Positions 8,861 to 18,234 are shown, numbered from the stretch's first letter. The stretch is 64,000 nt of DNA from Clostridium estertheticum (GCF_011065935.2 NZ_JAAMNH020000001.1:3927001-3991000), one strand, 5' to 3'. Made by a program: numbers and translations. The notes: generated from the sequence alone by a model not told the origin.

Positions 8861-10489
8861 TTATCTAATTCTCTCCAAAATAGAATTAGGTATAAGTCTT
8901 ATAATCTTACGTGGGAATACTTCTAAATCTTCTTTAGTTATTCCACCTATAAGCACTAATATTAAGAAATACGTTAATATGGCAAAAATCATAGCAATCA
9001 ATATAGCAAGTGCATTTGCAAAATATCCTTCGCGAACAAAACTAAGTATAAAATTAAAGTGACCATACATTAGTTTTGCCACGATGGCCATAACACCTGA
9101 GGCTATTATTGGTTTAATTGCATGACTAAATAGATTAATTTTGACCTTTAGTACTTTGTTCATAGCAGCATAATTCAATATTAAGAGTATTGCAAAACTT
9201 ACTCCATTGGCCATAACAGCACCTAATATATTAATGCTTGGTATTGCTACAAAAATATAATTAGTAATTATTTTTCCTATCAATCCAATTACTGCATAAC
9301 TGGTAACTAAGTAAAGTTTTCCAAGCCCTTGAAGAATCGAAGTTTGAATAGCGACCACAGCCATAAGTATTATTATCACTGATCCATATATTAGTAATCT
9401 TGAAACATCAGAATCATATTGAAGTAATTCTATTATGGGTTTAGCTAAAACCGCAAGTCCAACTGCAGAAGGTACTGCCACTAAAAAACATAGCCTAAAG
9501 GCATAATTAACTTTATTTCTTACAGCTTTTTTATCTCTAAGTGCCATTAAGCTAGATATAGAGGGTAAAATAGTTATGGCCAGTGATGATATAATAGCTA
9601 TAGGCACACTTATTAAAGTTGTATATTTACTCAATACACCCCATAAAACATCAACCTGTATTTTATCAATTCCAACATCTATCATTCTTGATTTAACTAA
9701 CCATAAATCTATAATTAACCCTGATTGTTGTATCCCTAAACATACTGTCATTGGCACAGAATAACTTAATAGCTTTTTTATTAGCTTTTTAGTAGTTAAT
9801 CTTTTTATATCTAATTTATTGTATCCTTTTGGAACTCTAAAAACTTTATTTTTCTCATAAAAATAGATCATATATAAGACTGCAACTAGTGCACCCACAG
9901 ATGTTCCAATAGTTCCACCTGCCGCTCCTGCTGCTATGCCATATCTTATAAAATAAGCTGCAAAAGCTAAACTAAATATAGTATTAGCAATTTGTTCTAA
10001 TACCTGAGATATAGCAGTGGGGGTCATATTTCCTCGGCCTTGAAAATATCCTCTATAGGCTGATAATACAGAGGATATTAAAATAGTTGGAGCCAGTGAC
10101 ATAATTGCGATTCTTGCAGTAGAACTTGCTGTTTTATCAGCAAAATATCCTGCGAAAATAAGCATTAAAATGGACATAATCATACCTAATATCAAAAGTA
10201 AAAATCTAGCTATTTTAAAAGTCTTTACTGCATCTTTATAATTTTCAATAGCTATAAGCTCTGAAACCATCTTCGAAATAGCCACAGGAATACCTGCATT
10301 TGTTAAAATATACATATATACAAATATACTGTAAGCAGAGGAATATACACCATACCCTTGATCCCCTAATATTTTGTTTAAAAAAGGTACATAGAGTAGG
10401 GATAAAAGCTTAACCATAAAACCTGCCGCAGATAATATAGCAAAGCCTTTTGTGGTAGATTGTTTATTTGAATTTACACTTTCACTCAT
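8861..10489 (-). CDS. YtgP/MurJ-type lipid II flippase family protein
   Basis: A 542-residue MOP-superfamily membrane protein with 14 or so helices. The opening KGFAILSAAGFMVKLLSLLY, then GDQGYGVYSSAYSIFVYMYILTNAGIP and the loop AYRGYFQGRGNMTPTAISQV, are characteristic of the YtgP branch (the MurJ of Bacillus subtilis), which flips lipid II for peptidoglycan synthesis. ATG 10489 follows AAGGTGATGATTTA. It shares the fold with the convergent gene at 7309-8814 but is clearly divergent from it. The pseudouridine synthase gene lies 42 bases upstream on the same strand. Confidence 0.84.
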   Translation of the reverse strand: MSESVNSNKQSTTKGFAILSAAGFMVKLLSLLYVPFLNKILGDQGYGVYSSAYSIFVYMYILTNAGIPVAISKMVSELIAIENYKDAVKTFKIARFLLLILGMIMSILMLIFAGYFADKTASSTARIAIMSLAPTILISSVLSAYRGYFQGRGNMTPTAISQVLEQIANTIFSLAFAAYFIRYGIAAGAAGGTIGTSVGALVAVLYMIYFYEKNKVFRVPKGYNKLDIKRLTTKKLIKKLLSYSVPMTVCLGIQQSGLIIDLWLVKSRMIDVGIDKIQVDVLWGVLSKYTTLISVPIAIISSLAITILPSISSLMALRDKKAVRNKVNYAFRLCFLVAVPSAVGLAVLAKPIIELLQYDSDVSRLLIYGSVIIILMAVVAIQTSILQGLGKLYLVTSYAVIGLIGKIITNYIFVAIPSINILGAVMANGVSFAILLILNYAAMNKVLKVKINLFSHAIKPIIASGVMAIVAKLMYGHFNFILSFVREGYFANALAILIAMIFAILTYFLILVLIGGITKEDLEVFPRKIIRLIPNSILERIR

Positions 10490-10531
10490 TAAATCATCAC
10501 CTTCGATACTGAAATATCGTTAAGACATTCT

Positions 10532-11485
10532 TTAAAATTTAAATACATCCTTTTTAATCTTTTTTAATACTGGTGGTAAACTTTCTGCAATAGTTTTATT
10601 TTCCATATAAGATAGTTCTTCTGGACAATTCTTAAATGTTGCCTTATATGCATATAGAAATTGGTAATCTAAACCGTATTTGTTATTAAAAAAACTATTC
10701 ATTTTTTTATCTCCGTATTTTGAATCACCAACAATAGCATTTCCTAAATGGCTTAAATGTGCGCGAAGCTGATGACTTCTTCCTGTTAAAAGATTAATAT
10801 CTATTAGTGAAAATGTACCACAGCTTTGAATATTTTTAACTTCCATCGCTATTCTTTTTGTATTTGGCATTTGAGTATCAAATACCTGTGATATATTTGC
10901 GTCCTCATCTTTACGTATATATCCCTCGTAAACACCGTCTTTAATTCTATTGCTTACTAGTGCCATATAAAATTTTTCAACGTTTCTTTCTCTTATCATC
11001 TCATTCAAAAGTTTGAGAGATTTGAAATTCTTACCAAATATAACTATACCTGAAGTATTTCTGTCTAGTCTATTGCATGGCGCTGGTGTAAAGGTTATTT
11101 CATTTTCTGGTTTGTAATCTCCCTTATCGAATAAATAAGAAAGCACATAATCTATTAAGGTAGCTTCGCCGCCCACTTTATCAGAATGAACTAAAACACC
11201 TGGCCATTTTTCCACCATCAATATATTAGCGTCCTCAAAGGTTATTTTTAAGTTATTATCAATTCTTTTAAACTCTTCCTTTTTAACATCGCTAGTAATA
11301 TATTTTGTTTCAACAATATCACCTTCTACAAGTGAATGTTTTTCCTTAATTTTGCTACCATTGACCCTAATATCACCTTTTCTAAAAGCTTTATATATTT
11401 TGCTGAGTGGTACATCACCAAGTACTTTTCTCATGAATTTATCTGTTCTTTGTCCTGCTTCATTTGCTCCGATTTCTATCCTCAT
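10532..11485 (-). CDS. RluA-family 23S rRNA pseudouridine synthase
   Basis: 317 residues: an N-terminal S4 RNA-binding domain (about 1-65, with AGQRTDKFMRKVLGDVPLSKIYKAFRKG) and an RluA catalytic domain. The catalytic motif is NRLDRNTSGIVIFGK (usual HRLDRxTSG; the Asp is present, the first His is Asn). The later motif GRSHQLRAHLSHLGNAIVGDSKYG is intact. It makes pseudouridine in large-subunit rRNA; the RluC or RluD target cannot be told. Start ATG 11485 has a perfect AGGAGG site. Confidence 0.9.
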   Translation of the reverse strand: MRIEIGANEAGQRTDKFMRKVLGDVPLSKIYKAFRKGDIRVNGSKIKEKHSLVEGDIVETKYITSDVKKEEFKRIDNNLKITFEDANILMVEKWPGVLVHSDKVGGEATLIDYVLSYLFDKGDYKPENEITFTPAPCNRLDRNTSGIVIFGKNFKSLKLLNEMIRERNVEKFYMALVSNRIKDGVYEGYIRKDEDANISQVFDTQMPNTKRIAMEVKNIQSCGTFSLIDINLLTGRSHQLRAHLSHLGNAIVGDSKYGDKKMNSFFNNKYGLDYQFLYAYKATFKNCPEELSYMENKTIAESLPPVLKKIKKDVFKF

Positions 11486-11619
11486 TCATATCCTCCTAAT
11501 TCTTCTATCTCTTGTTCTTTTATATAATGACGAATCCTCAGATAATCTAATTTATTTTGTAATAAATCAACTTACACTTTTAAAAAACACATCAAGCATC
11601 AATTATATACTAATATAGG

Positions 11620-12792
11620 CTATGAATTCAATAAGAATTCGTAAGCTAATTTACATTGCATAGCTACACCTATTGATATACAACTCTCATCTATGTCAAA
11701 TAAACTTCCATGAGCCGGATTTACTATACCTTTTTCCACATTACCACTTCCTAAAAAATAAAATAGTGCTGGTCTTTCATTGGAGAAATAAGCAAAACTT
11801 TCCACACCCATAGTAGGTTGGTCTAATTTATGTACATTATCCGCACCGATTACTTCACTTGCTTTTTTTTCAAACATGTCCGCTAAATTATCATTATTAT
11901 AAAGACATGGGTAACTTTCCTCTATATTAATCTCACACGTCCCTCTCATAGAGTGCGTGGTGCCCTCTACTACCTGAACTAATCTCTTCTTTATATATTC
12001 TCTATGTTCACCTTTTGTAGTTCTAATAATTCCTGATATTATCACGTCTTCTGGTATAATATTTTGAGCTGTGCCCCCGTGAATGGAACCTATAGTAACT
12101 ACTGCCGCATCTGTGGGTGGAATTTCGCGACTTACAATGTTTTGAAGAGATACAATAACATTACTAGCTATTACAATAGGGTCAATGGTCATGTGTGGGC
12201 TTGCACCATGTCCTCCACGACCTATTATTTTTATAGTAAAGGGATTTGATGCGGCATAGGCGTTTCCTCTTTTTAAACCAACGGTTCCTGCTTGTAACCA
12301 CTCCTCAACATGAAGCCCAATAATAGCATCCACATTAGGATTTTCAAGTACTCCCTCTTTAATCATTAATGGTGCACCACCAGTAGTTTCTTCTGCTGGT
12401 TCGAAAAACAATTTTACATTACCTTTAATTTCATCTTTCATACTATTTAATATTTTGGCTGTCCCTAAAAGTATAGTGGTATGAGCATCATGTCCACAAG
12501 CATGCATTTTGCCTGCAATTTTCGATGTGTAACTGCATATTTTCTTATCCTCTAGGGGAAGTGCATCCATATCCGCTCTTAGCGCAATGGTTTTTTCACC
12601 CTTGCCTCTAATAATAGCACAAATTCCTGTTCCAGCTACTTCATAAAATTCAATGCCTTCCACTGATAAAAAGTCTTTTACCTTTTGAGAAGTTCTAAAT
12701 AAATTAAAGCCCAGTTCTGGATTTTCATGAAGATCGCGCCTTATTTCTATTAACTCACTTTCAATATCCTTTGCCCTATCTAAAAAATTCAA
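11620..12792 (-). CDS. M20-family amidohydrolase (N-acyl amino acid hydrolase type)
   Basis: A 390-residue zinc peptidase of the M20D subgroup. Metal-binding motifs are visible: ADMDALPL, then HACGHDAHTTILLGTA (Cys and His ligands), EPAEETTGGA (catalytic Glu pair) and GLHVEEW. The dimerisation domain sits between about residues 185 and 290 and the last His ligand is in NPAHGSLFDIDE. Typical substrates are N-acyl amino acids, hippurate or auxin conjugates; the sequence does not say which. Start is TTG 12792 behind GAGGTG. It lies 50 bases downstream of the FtsA-like gene. Confidence 0.87.
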   Translation of the reverse strand: MNFLDRAKDIESELIEIRRDLHENPELGFNLFRTSQKVKDFLSVEGIEFYEVAGTGICAIIRGKGEKTIALRADMDALPLEDKKICSYTSKIAGKMHACGHDAHTTILLGTAKILNSMKDEIKGNVKLFFEPAEETTGGAPLMIKEGVLENPNVDAIIGLHVEEWLQAGTVGLKRGNAYAASNPFTIKIIGRGGHGASPHMTIDPIVIASNVIVSLQNIVSREIPPTDAAVVTIGSIHGGTAQNIIPEDVIISGIIRTTKGEHREYIKKRLVQVVEGTTHSMRGTCEINIEESYPCLYNNDNLADMFEKKASEVIGADNVHKLDQPTMGVESFAYFSNERPALFYFLGSGNVEKGIVNPAHGSLFDIDESCISIGVAMQCKLAYEFLLNS

Positions 12793-12842
12793 TATTTACA
12801 CCTCTTTAATTATTAATCATCTTCAAAAATAACTGTTCTATT

Positions 12843-14966
12843 TTATTTTGTTTCTGATTCTATAATGCTATTTTCCCAATATATTTGTATTACATCTCCA
12901 TTATTTAATGGCTGATAATAACTAGCTTTGCTTCCATTTAGCATAAGTATTAGGTTACCCTTTGAAATGGATAAATCGAATTCTACATAATTAAATATAT
13001 CCACAAATACGTATTTATCTTTACTTTTGAGAGTAATATTTTTTTTATTAACTTCAACCATAACACTTAGCACTTCATTATCTAATTTAGTATGTACATT
13101 TTTTGTGTGAGCATCCCCATCCTTAGCTGTCAACCACTTCTTTTCTATTTCCTTGTGTATTTCAATGGGTAAATCCACTTGTTTGACCTTGATATCTTCT
13201 ACGTCCAACACAGCATTTTGATCCTTTGCAATTACACTATATATTCTGTCCCCTTCTTTTATAACATAATCCACATGCAAATTTTTATTATTCATTTTAA
13301 AAGTTGAACCAGGTGCAATATTAGGGAAATTTTTTGCGTATTCCCCTATTGTAGTAGGAAATTCTATTTTAACATTATCATCTTCTTTTATTACAGTGTT
13401 TATTAAAGATTGTACACCATTAATGAATGCCACAGGCTCAAGGTTTTGTATTATATCCTCAAAATAAAAACTCACAGCTTGAATGTTCTTAACAAAGTCC
13501 ATGATTTTAGGCTCAGCATTTCGTCCATCGATGCTAAACTCGACTACTATAATATCTCCTTCTTTTACCTCAGAATCAATATTACTAAGCATACCATTTA
13601 TCTTGATTTCTGCCCCTTTAGCTAGAGTTCCAAAGGCCACTCGTTTTATTCCATCAACTGTAAATCTTATATTACGTCCGTTCTTACCAATTAATATTTT
13701 AGGGTTTATGCCTTCTTGCACCATTACATCCATAACTGTATGTTTATGGGAATTGAATAGGCTTATAATTTTGTCATTTATAGTGACATCAACAAAATCA
13801 TGACCTAATCTCTTAATTGATATAAGTGCGATGCCTAAAACCGTAACTCCAATACTTCCCAGTTCGCCATCACAAATACAGTCAACCACTGCTTCGCGAC
13901 CTTTAATTGCAACCCGTTGCATGGGCAGATTTAAAATTTTGGCAATATTTTCTTTTATGAAAGGCGTATGTGCTCCCCCACCTACTAGAAAAACAGCATT
14001 AGGAGCTTTTCCTCCATTTAATTCAATTATCTTATTACCAATTTCTTCTGAAATTTTCATAACTATAGGGCTAATTATTTTTAGTACTTCCTCTGGTCCT
14101 ATTTCATTTTCAAAGCCTAAAACATCTATGTATTGAATTTTGTCTTTTCCGCTACATTGCTTTTTAATTTTCTCAGCAGTATTAAAATCAACTAAATATG
14201 CTTGTGCAAGGACCTCTGTTACCTCATCCCCAGCTGTTGGTACCATTCCATAGGCACTTATGGTATCTTTGCTACTTATTGCAATATCAGAAGTACCTGC
14301 ACCAATATCCACTAATGCTAAATTTAGAAGTCTTAGGTTCTGAGGTACTGCAGCCTCCATGGCCGCTATCGGCTCTAACGTTAAACTAACAACCTCAAGT
14401 CCTGCCTTATTCATAACAACATAAAGGCTATCAACCACAGAATGTGGAAGAAAGGTAGCGATTATTTCTACTGCAATCTTTTCACCCTTGTGGGAGTTTA
14501 GATTTGAAATTATGTATCCATTTAAATAGTAATTTGTAACACTATACCCAACGCAATAAAGCATACCTTGAGTAGACTTGTTGACTTCATCCTCCGCCAT
14601 TTTAACAGCAGTAAGTTCTAAACTTCTTATAATTTCCCTATTGATTTCTTTATCCTGGTCAACTTCTATTTCAGCCTTTATTGCAGTTGTCCTTAAAAAT
14701 CTTCCCGCAGCAGCAATAGCTACTTTAGTTAAAGAGACATTTAAAATACTTTCTAATTTGCTTTTTACCTTTTTTACTCCACTAGCTACTAATTGAATAT
14801 CATGAATTTGACCATCAACCATAGCTCTTTCTTCATGTTCTATATAGCTTTCAGCAATAACTCGAAATTTTTTCTCAGCTATTACCCCCACTGTCCCTAT
14901 GATGGATCTTGTTCCTATATCTAAAGCAAATATTAGTTGTTCAACATTAACATTTGTTATCTCCAT
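12843..14966 (-). CDS. FtsA/PilM-like actin-fold ATPase with long C-terminal extension
   Basis: A 707-residue protein. Residues 1-400 form an FtsA-type actin fold: IFALDIGTRSIIGTVG (phosphate 1), a 1C-like insertion, LALVDIGAGTSDIAI (phosphate 2) and VFLVGGGAHTPFIKENIA (adenosine motif). FtsA is usually near 410 residues. Here about 300 more follow, with two repeats resembling small beta-rich ligand-binding domains (IGKNGRNIRFTVDGI; TIGEYAKNFPNIAPG). There is no FtsZ gene and no pilus gene nearby, so the annotation cell division FtsA is by domain only. It may be a clostridial FtsA-like scaffold of unknown role. Confidence 0.75.
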   Translation of the reverse strand: MEITNVNVEQLIFALDIGTRSIIGTVGVIAEKKFRVIAESYIEHEERAMVDGQIHDIQLVASGVKKVKSKLESILNVSLTKVAIAAAGRFLRTTAIKAEIEVDQDKEINREIIRSLELTAVKMAEDEVNKSTQGMLYCVGYSVTNYYLNGYIISNLNSHKGEKIAVEIIATFLPHSVVDSLYVVMNKAGLEVVSLTLEPIAAMEAAVPQNLRLLNLALVDIGAGTSDIAISSKDTISAYGMVPTAGDEVTEVLAQAYLVDFNTAEKIKKQCSGKDKIQYIDVLGFENEIGPEEVLKIISPIVMKISEEIGNKIIELNGGKAPNAVFLVGGGAHTPFIKENIAKILNLPMQRVAIKGREAVVDCICDGELGSIGVTVLGIALISIKRLGHDFVDVTINDKIISLFNSHKHTVMDVMVQEGINPKILIGKNGRNIRFTVDGIKRVAFGTLAKGAEIKINGMLSNIDSEVKEGDIIVVEFSIDGRNAEPKIMDFVKNIQAVSFYFEDIIQNLEPVAFINGVQSLINTVIKEDDNVKIEFPTTIGEYAKNFPNIAPGSTFKMNNKNLHVDYVIKEGDRIYSVIAKDQNAVLDVEDIKVKQVDLPIEIHKEIEKKWLTAKDGDAHTKNVHTKLDNEVLSVMVEVNKKNITLKSKDKYVFVDIFNYVEFDLSISKGNLILMLNGSKASYYQPLNNGDVIQIYWENSIIESETK

Positions 14967-14995
14967 TTTTTATACCTCTTCCACACAAAATTATC

Positions 14996-15022
14996 AAGCT
15001 CATATTCTAAGAATATGAGCTT
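14996..15022 (-). terminator. Intrinsic hairpin after the 99-residue unknown gene
   Basis: AAGCTCATATTC pairs perfectly with GAATATGAGCTT over a 3-base loop. On the minus strand it is followed by GATAATTTTGTG, a weak T-tract. It separates the small gene at 15063 from the FtsA-like gene. Confidence 0.6.
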
Positions 15023-15062
15023 ACTGAAATTATATAACATTATATAGCAACATTCAATAAAA

Positions 15063-15362
15063 CTACTGCAATAACTTAATTACCCCACGGCTTTCTGATA
15101 TATAAGGCAACTGTTTTATAATACTGTAAATGTATTTTGGTTTTACTTTATCTTCTTTTAAAACCTGTTCAAAGGATAATTCATTATAGTACAATAACTT
15201 GCACCAAAAATCTACAAAGTCATCTCTTGTAATAAAAATTATATTATCTCGTTCTTTAACTGTAAACCCACAGTTAAATCTCTCCAAAATTTTCACATCT
15301 GAGTATTCTTCATTTGATAAAATCCGGCCTACATCTTCCCACATTCTCTTAAATGCAACCAT
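15063..15362 (-). CDS. Small protein of unknown function
   Basis: I do not recognise the family. It is a soluble 99-residue protein, mixed alpha and beta, with the segment DDFVDFWCKLLYYNELSFEQ and a basic C-terminus. The frame is open further upstream, but TAAGGAGGGATATA directly before ATG 15362 fixes the start. It has its own terminator downstream and about 290 non-coding bases upstream. Confidence 0.6.
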   Translation of the reverse strand: MVAFKRMWEDVGRILSNEEYSDVKILERFNCGFTVKERDNIIFITRDDFVDFWCKLLYYNELSFEQVLKEDKVKPKYIYSIIKQLPYISESRGVIKLLQ

Positions 15363-15522
15363 TATATCCCTCCTTAATAAACAAACAATTTTTATAGTAT
15401 AACACATTTATATACTATGTTAAATATTACTTCTCATTACATTATATGTGTTATGCTTTTGCTTTGCAACTACATAATATAATACAAAAACCTCATATTC
15501 TAATCACAAACCATATTTTAAA

Positions 15523-15568
15523 CTTTTGATATTAGTTAGTTATTATATAATACCGCCGAATCAAATAC
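15523..15568 (-). pseudogene. Decayed 3' scrap of the UvrD-like helicase gene
   Basis: About 46 bases match the last codons of the helicase at 32809-34860 with a few substitutions. They include the palindrome TATTATATAATA (15541-15552) and TACCGCCG. Translated on the minus strand it reads FDSAVLYNN-stop-LISK, against FDAAVLYNNSLISK in the intact protein. This is a third copy of the gene end and probably marks an older insertion boundary. Confidence 0.75.
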
Positions 15569-15650
15569 TTGTATATTTCTTTGTTTGTTTTTAGTGTCAT
15601 TTTCAATTAAGCTACATATTATATACTGTCGAAGGACAAGGAGTGATATT

Positions 15651-16001
15651 ATGTCAAAAGATCGTTGTAAAAAAGAACCACAATTTCACGACCATGAATT
15701 TGAAGGAAGCGTTAGAATAGCTGAATTAGGTACAGCTGATGCTCATAATCATAGATTTGCTGGAGTATCCAGTCCTGCAATACCAGTTGAAGGTGGACAT
15801 GTTCATAAAGTTAAAACAAGAACAGACTTTTTTGATCACTTTCATATAATTGAAGCAGTTACTGGTCTACCAATACCTGTTGGCAATGATGGCAAGCATG
15901 TCCATTTTGTAGAGGCTGAAACTAATGTCGTTGATGATCATTTCCATGAGTTAATATTTGCTACACTTATAAATGCTCCAATATTTGAAGAAGAATGCTA
16001 G
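15651..16001 (+). CDS. ymaF: YmaF family protein
   Basis: A 116-residue His-rich protein: HDHEF, AHNHRF, GGHVHKV, DHFHII, GKHVHF and DDHFHE recur at regular spacing, the hallmark of the YmaF family, whose members probably bind metal. The biochemical role is unknown. An in-frame codon at 15585 is too far from any ribosome binding site; AAGGAG at 15638-15643 serves ATG 15651. It lies between two copies of the helicase 3' end, so it is probably cargo of an older, smaller insertion. Confidence 0.88.
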   Translation: MSKDRCKKEPQFHDHEFEGSVRIAELGTADAHNHRFAGVSSPAIPVEGGHVHKVKTRTDFFDHFHIIEAVTGLPIPVGNDGKHVHFVEAETNVVDDHFHELIFATLINAPIFEEEC

Positions 16002-16019
16002 TATAAATGTAGTTGGGTT

Positions 16020-16052
16020 AAGGCATTACCGTAAAGGTAGTGCCTTCTTTAG
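16020..16052 (+). terminator. Terminator of the ymaF gene
   Basis: AAGGCATTACC pairs with GGTAGTGCCTT (one G-U pair) over a GTAAA loop, then CTTTAGTTTT. Confidence 0.8.
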
Positions 16053-16054
16053 TT

Positions 16055-16134
16055 TTAGGTTTGGAAATCTTCCTTAGCTTTTTCCTTTAAAATAAACTGA
16101 AACTCCCCTTCTAAATCTTTAATTCCGACTATTT
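16055..16134 (-). pseudogene. Possible frameshifted tail of the small basic protein gene
   Basis: Directly after the stop of the 47-residue gene a second minus-strand frame reads GIKDLEGEFQFILKEKAKE and ends DFQT-stop. It has no start codon or ribosome binding site. A single-base insertion at the junction would fuse the two into one protein of about 72 residues, so this may be a broken 3' end. Weakly supported. Confidence 0.35.
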
Positions 16135-16272
16135 ATGTTTTCCTTTTTTCTTCATTTTAAGATTTCCTTTTCTACCAATAGATTCAGTAGGCTTATCCTT
16201 TGATGTTGCTTTGACACCCTTAGCCTTTTCTATAGCAGTATTAATAGAGTTTTTCCCTTTTGGAAGTGCCAC
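16129..16272 (-). CDS. Small lysine-rich protein, 47 residues, unknown function
   Basis: Starts at GTG 16272 behind a strong AAGGAGGG site (spacing 7) and reads MALPKGKNSINTAIEKAKG, then KPTESIGRKGNLKMKKKGKHK-stop. It is highly basic (more than a quarter Lys or Arg) and has no hydrophobic segment, so it may bind nucleic acid. It is not recognised as any family. The downstream frame suggests it could be the surviving part of a longer protein. It sits between the ymaF terminator and the displaced helicase fragment. Confidence 0.5.
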   Translation of the reverse strand: MALPKGKNSINTAIEKAKGVKATSKDKPTESIGRKGNLKMKKKGKHK

Positions 16273-16335
16273 AATAAATCCCTCCTTATATTGGAAACTC
16301 GCAAGTACACCATTGATTATTCTTAAAATTCAACA

Positions 16336-16739
16336 TTACACCTTTGATATTAATGAGTTATTATATAATACCGCCGCATCAAATTTTCTTGTAATTCCAC
16401 CCTCAAACTTCAAATCTAAATCTTTACTTGTAATGGAAATCACTTTTCCTTTGCCGAAACTTTTATGTAATAAAATATCCCCTTCTTGAAAAGGCAAATC
16501 TGTAGATACCCCTACAATCTTGCATTCCACAACAAATCGTGAGGTTTCTTTGACTTTTCCTTTTACATTTTTGGAAATGCATAACCAAACATTATCTATG
16601 GCTCTTGTAATTCCTACATAAAATAGTCTTCTTTCTTCTTCTATATTCTTATCCATGCTATTTACATGTGGTATATTCTCCTCATTACAATTAATGAGGT
16701 ATACATTTTTAAACTCCATTCCTTTCACACCATGAATTG
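16336..16739 (-). pseudogene. Displaced 3' end of the UvrD-like helicase gene (404-bp direct repeat, left copy)
   Basis: Reading it line by line against 32809-33212 I found no difference over 404 bases, including the stop codon. Upstream of 16739 the match ends abruptly and the frame runs only a few codons to a chance start, so no functional helicase is made. The encoded piece (from GVKGMEFKNVYL to the C-terminus) includes helicase motif VI (FYVGITRA) but no Walker motifs. It marks the left end of the island and is the chromosomal or element-borne duplicate of the integration target. Confidence 0.9.
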
Positions 16740-16965
16740 ATTGCTTCAGCATAAATGATTTACTTAGAAGTGTTGATACAGGCTACTTTATACAATATTC
16801 CATGCTTTTATCTTTAATTTATTCCATACACATAACTATTATTTAATTATATCATATTGATAGGAATATATTCAATGTGTGAGTCAATGGAAACAATTAG
16901 TAGCTATTGAAAATTACTATTTTTTAATAATCACTACATTAATATATAGTTTTTTTTCATAAAAA

Positions 16966-16992
16966 AAGGGTAAGCCATTTAGCTGTACCCTT
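16966..16992 (-). terminator. Terminator of the left-end unknown operon
   Basis: AAGGGTA pairs with TACCCTT, with an inner AGC/GCT extension, followed on the minus strand by seven Ts. It ends the operon 18234-17016. Between 16740 and this point (about 220 bases) I see only AT-rich non-coding DNA. Confidence 0.8.
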
Positions 16993-17015
16993 ATAGTGTT
17001 TTTCATTTCTTTCAC

Positions 17016-17309
17016 TTAAACCTCAACTGCACATACCCATTCATGCAATCTTGTCATTTCTATATATCCCTTAAGACTTTCCTTATCATTTGTTTCCAAT
17101 TTTATAAGTGGTAATTGAACATAACACTCATCTTGTTGATAATTTATATTAACTTCTTGAACTTCATATTCATAAGGGTCTTTCCACACTGAGTCTGATA
17201 TGAAATCTCCCTTATGAGGTACCACATTAGATTCAAAAGTTTTTGTGACATTTCTAAGACCTTTTCTAAAATCTCCTAAAGTTATTTGTTGACTAAGTAT
17301 AATTTTCAT
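17016..17309 (-). CDS. Unknown island protein (97 residues)
   Basis: Not recognised. Soluble, mixed alpha/beta, no Cys pairs or membrane segment except Cys near the end (EWVCAVEV). An in-frame ATG at 17321 touches the GAGAGG site, so the second ATG at 17309 (MKIILSQQITLGDFRKG) is the likelier start. It is the last of three same-strand genes (18234, 17720, 17309) with gaps of 31 and 27 bases, an apparent operon at the island's left end. Confidence 0.55.
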   Translation of the reverse strand: MKIILSQQITLGDFRKGLRNVTKTFESNVVPHKGDFISDSVWKDPYEYEVQEVNINYQQDECYVQLPLIKLETNDKESLKGYIEMTRLHEWVCAVEV

Positions 17310-17336
17310 TACAAATCCCATCCTCTCAAACTCTAT

Positions 17337-17720
17337 TTAGTATAGATTTCCTTCAAAGTGTTCATTAAATCGCCTACCTGCTTGTAAATAATCTATTTTG
17401 TCAGTGAATATAATGAAGTTATCAAATTGTCCACGAGCTTCTACATTAGTTTTAAATTCTATTTTTAAAAGTGCACATATAACATCAGGTAAATATAAGT
17501 TGCAAAAGCTAAAATCATCACTGTAGAAATACCCTACTCTATCTAATTTCAATTTAATTAAATGAAGAGAATCTTGAATCGAAGATTCCAAACCCTTAAT
17601 CTCCCGATTGTCATATATTTTATAGAAAAAAGGCTCTGGTTTCTTTCCTTTTCTATAAAATTCTTTTATTTCTCCGTCAATTGGTGCAGTTGCATATAAA
17701 TATTTTTCATTTTGTTCCAT
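17337..17720 (-). CDS. Unknown island protein (127 residues)
   Basis: Not recognised. Soluble, rich in aromatic residues (YFYSDDFSFCNLY), with no membrane helix. ATG 17720 follows AAGGGAAAACTGAT. It is the middle gene of the left-end three-gene operon. A shared function with its neighbours is likely from spacing but cannot be named. Confidence 0.55.
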   Translation of the reverse strand: MEQNEKYLYATAPIDGEIKEFYRKGKKPEPFFYKIYDNREIKGLESSIQDSLHLIKLKLDRVGYFYSDDFSFCNLYLPDVICALLKIEFKTNVEARGQFDNFIIFTDKIDYLQAGRRFNEHFEGNLY

Positions 17721-17751
17721 ATCAGTTTTCCCTTCTAAATTATTGTAGTTT

Positions 17752-18234
17752 TTAATCGCTCATCATTTTACGATATTCCATGGTTTTATTTCTAATTGTG
17801 TCAACTCTTTCTATCATTAAATCTCTAATTTCTATAAATTCAATTATTTCATCTTTTGTACAAATATACTCATTGGCTAGAGGACTTTGCATTGTGATTA
17901 TTTTATTAGTAGCAATTTCAAATTTAGCTATTATTTTCTCTAAATCACCTATATGCCAATTACTCAATTTATCATCTTCAATATATTTTAAACACGTTTC
18001 ATATGTAACATTGAAATTATTGGATAACATAAATGTCATAGATTTATCTTGTATTTGTCTATAGAAATCGTTGTAATCACTTCTGTCATCATTTTTTTTT
18101 GGATATGAAACAAAATATTTATATATACACTGTTGAAAATAAGGTTTGTGCTCTTTATTATCACGTATGTTTTTAACTCCCATCATATCTATCTGACTTA
18201 TTAAAACTTTTTTAGAATCACCGTATTTAAACAA
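17752..18234 (-). CDS. Unknown island protein (160 residues)
   Basis: Not recognised. Predicted mostly helical and soluble, with charged helices near the C-terminus (DEIIEFIEIRDLMIERVDTI). Start TTG 18234 lies 9 bases after AGGGAGG. First gene of the three-gene operon at the left end of the island; about 130 bases separate it from the zinc-ribbon/L12-like gene, whose terminator lies in between. Confidence 0.55.
   Translation of the reverse strand: MFKYGDSKKVLISQIDMMGVKNIRDNKEHKPYFQQCIYKYFVSYPKKNDDRSDYNDFYRQIQDKSMTFMLSNNFNVTYETCLKYIEDDKLSNWHIGDLEKIIAKFEIATNKIITMQSPLANEYICTKDEIIEFIEIRDLMIERVDTIRNKTMEYRKMMSD

Noticed and set aside
11352..11618. Plus-strand frame over the pseudouridine synthase start.
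   Set aside because: Overlaps a firm gene on the other strand; low-complexity hydrophobic shadow.
13483..14136. Plus-strand frames across the FtsA-like gene.
   Set aside because: Antisense shadows with no ribosome binding sites, inside a conserved minus-strand gene.
16336..16752. Separate helicase-related gene at the left end of the island.
   Set aside because: It is the exact 3' end of the gene at 32809 with a chance start, no ATPase motifs and no ribosome binding site.
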